Source: Fen-671 sp035502515 (GTDB lineage: Bacteria; Actinomycetota; Acidimicrobiia; Acidimicrobiales; Palsa-688). From it: a stretch of DNA of 13,448 nucleotides. How positions within the stretch are numbered: the stretch's first letter is position 1; each line of letters opens with the position of its first letter. Under the pieces are notes generated by a model. It saw only the letters and a program-made list of their open reading frames with translations. It made no database searches and had not been told where the DNA came from. Position numbers and translations under genes: made by a program. Below, one piece after another: positions 12,809-13,448 of this stretch. The stretch is from assembly GCA_035502515.1 (NCBI GenBank), contig DATJUH010000265.1:1-13448 (forward strand), given 5' to 3'.

Positions 12809-13448
12809 TCAGACCTCTGGCCCCGAGCTCCGTTCGGCGCCCGCCATCCCCGTACTGGCTGGGCGCTGCGGTGCGGGTGGTTGACGTCTCCGGGGCTCGA
12901 GGTGCCGGTCTAGGACTTCGATATTCCGGTCGAGGTAGGCCACACGGCCAGCGCTGTTAGGGCCTGACCCCGCCGGGGCCAGGGAAACGACAGCTGAGCG
13001 CTCGGCCTTGAGTCGTGCCCGCCAAAGCACAGCCCGCAAGTCCGCAGGGACTTGCTTGTCGAGCTCAGTCTCTAGCGGGTGTCGCCCTACCGGCGTGTCC
13101 GGAGTGCCGGTGTCGATGGCCCAGAACTGCCGACGCTCACGTCCCCAGTCCCAGCTAAGGTCTTCGACCGCTTGGCCGATGTTGTCGGCGATGACATGGA
13201 CCGTCGCGGAGTTTCGGGCGCGGCTCATTGCCACGTAGCCAAGTTCCCTCCCGCCGCCGTCGGCGAAGAGGTGGGTGGTGCCGAACGTCGCCCCCTGGCT
13301 CCGGTGAATGGTCGTCGCGTAGCCGTGAGCAAGGCGGTCGGAGCTGGTCTCGTCTGGCCCAAGCACGTGAGTCTTCCCATCGTCCATGGCGACTGTTAGC
13401 GTCCCGGCCTCGGTGTCAACCGCAGCGACTCGGCCCCGTTGGGATGTA
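12809..13448 (-). CDS. C-terminal helicase end of a TrwC/TraI-type conjugative relaxase, running off the right edge
   Basis: TrwC/TraI proteins nick DNA at oriT with an N-terminal domain and unwind it with a C-terminal RecD-like helicase. The minus frame is open from the window edge to TGA at 12809-12811. It begins GRVAAVDTEAGTLTVAMDDG and then gives the helicase motifs HGYATTIHRSQG (about 13325) and GYVAMSRAR (about 13230), the UvrD_C_2 signature of RecD/TraI helicases. After this come IADNIGQAVEDLSWDWGRERRQFWAID, a helical segment and DRNIEVLDRHLEPRRR, the usual tail of actinobacterial TrwC proteins. No damage is seen in this part. The nuclease domain, Walker A and oriT would lie beyond the window. 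It is unrelated to the MobA/MobP-type remnant at 1-1145. Confidence 0.85.
   Translation of the reverse strand, partial: TSQRGRVAAVDTEAGTLTVAMDDGKTHVLGPDETSSDRLAHGYATTIHRSQGATFGTTHLFADGGGRELGYVAMSRARNSATVHVIADNIGQAVEDLSWDWGRERRQFWAIDTGTPDTPVGRHPLETELDKQVPADLRAVLWRARLKAERSAVVSLAPAGSGPNSAGRVAYLDRNIEVLDRHLEPRRRQPPAPQRPASTGMAGAERSSGPEV

Overview
The window is high-GC DNA whose proteins resemble those of Actinomycetota. The signs are conjugation genes of actinobacterial type, a ring of ECF sigma and zinc-binding anti-sigma sequences, GTG/TTG starts with start-stop overlaps, and a secreted Thr/Pro-linker surface protein of a kind seen in Acidimicrobiia-like genomes. The class is a guess. It reads as a mosaic of an integrated or decaying mobile element: two different conjugative relaxases enter from the two window edges, and most genes between them are cut, frameshifted or fused.

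Left part (1-2453). A MobA/MobP-type relaxase C-terminal half runs off the left edge on the minus strand. At about 1145 it meets head-to-head the C-terminal half of a SNF2-family helicase on the plus strand, which carries a one-base frameshift at 1334. At about 2290 the helicase joins the region-2 half of an ECF sigma factor (2301-2453).

Centre (2454-7680). An apparently intact VapBC-type toxin-antitoxin pair with its own promoter is followed by a convergent 1151-residue secreted protein. That protein has a glycine-rich domain, a cadherin-like and an Ig-like domain, four MBG repeats of exactly 81 residues, and a tandem C-terminal module. Next to it is a scrap of an IS21-family istA transposase.

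From 7686 the missing second half of an ECF sigma factor appears, on the same strand and in the right order, so the whole 5.2-kb block looks inserted into one sigma gene. The sigma remnant overlaps (ATGA) an anti-sigma zinc-finger N-terminus, which is fused in frame to an ABC-2 permease that lacks its own N-terminus. A LysR regulator remnant follows on the minus strand.

Right part (9358-13448). A small coiled-coil/HTH protein gene has its start codon inside a GCTAA-N5-GCTAA direct repeat. Four copies of this repeat lie in two pairs, at 9358/9437 and 10340/10416. The second pair flanks two mutually exclusive stem-loops and lies about 180 bases upstream of a fragment resembling the start of a RepSA-type replication initiator, which suggests a relic plasmid or ICE origin. 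An attC-like dyad sits at 9961-10010. On the minus strand there are then two membrane proteins with PH-like domains, a degraded small gene with a strong ribosome binding site, and the helicase end of a TrwC/TraI-type relaxase that runs off the right edge.

The best-supported unusual points are the split sigma gene, the in-frame anti-sigma/permease chimera, and the repeat and dyad cluster at 9.36-10.43 kb. No complete new system can be claimed from sequence alone.
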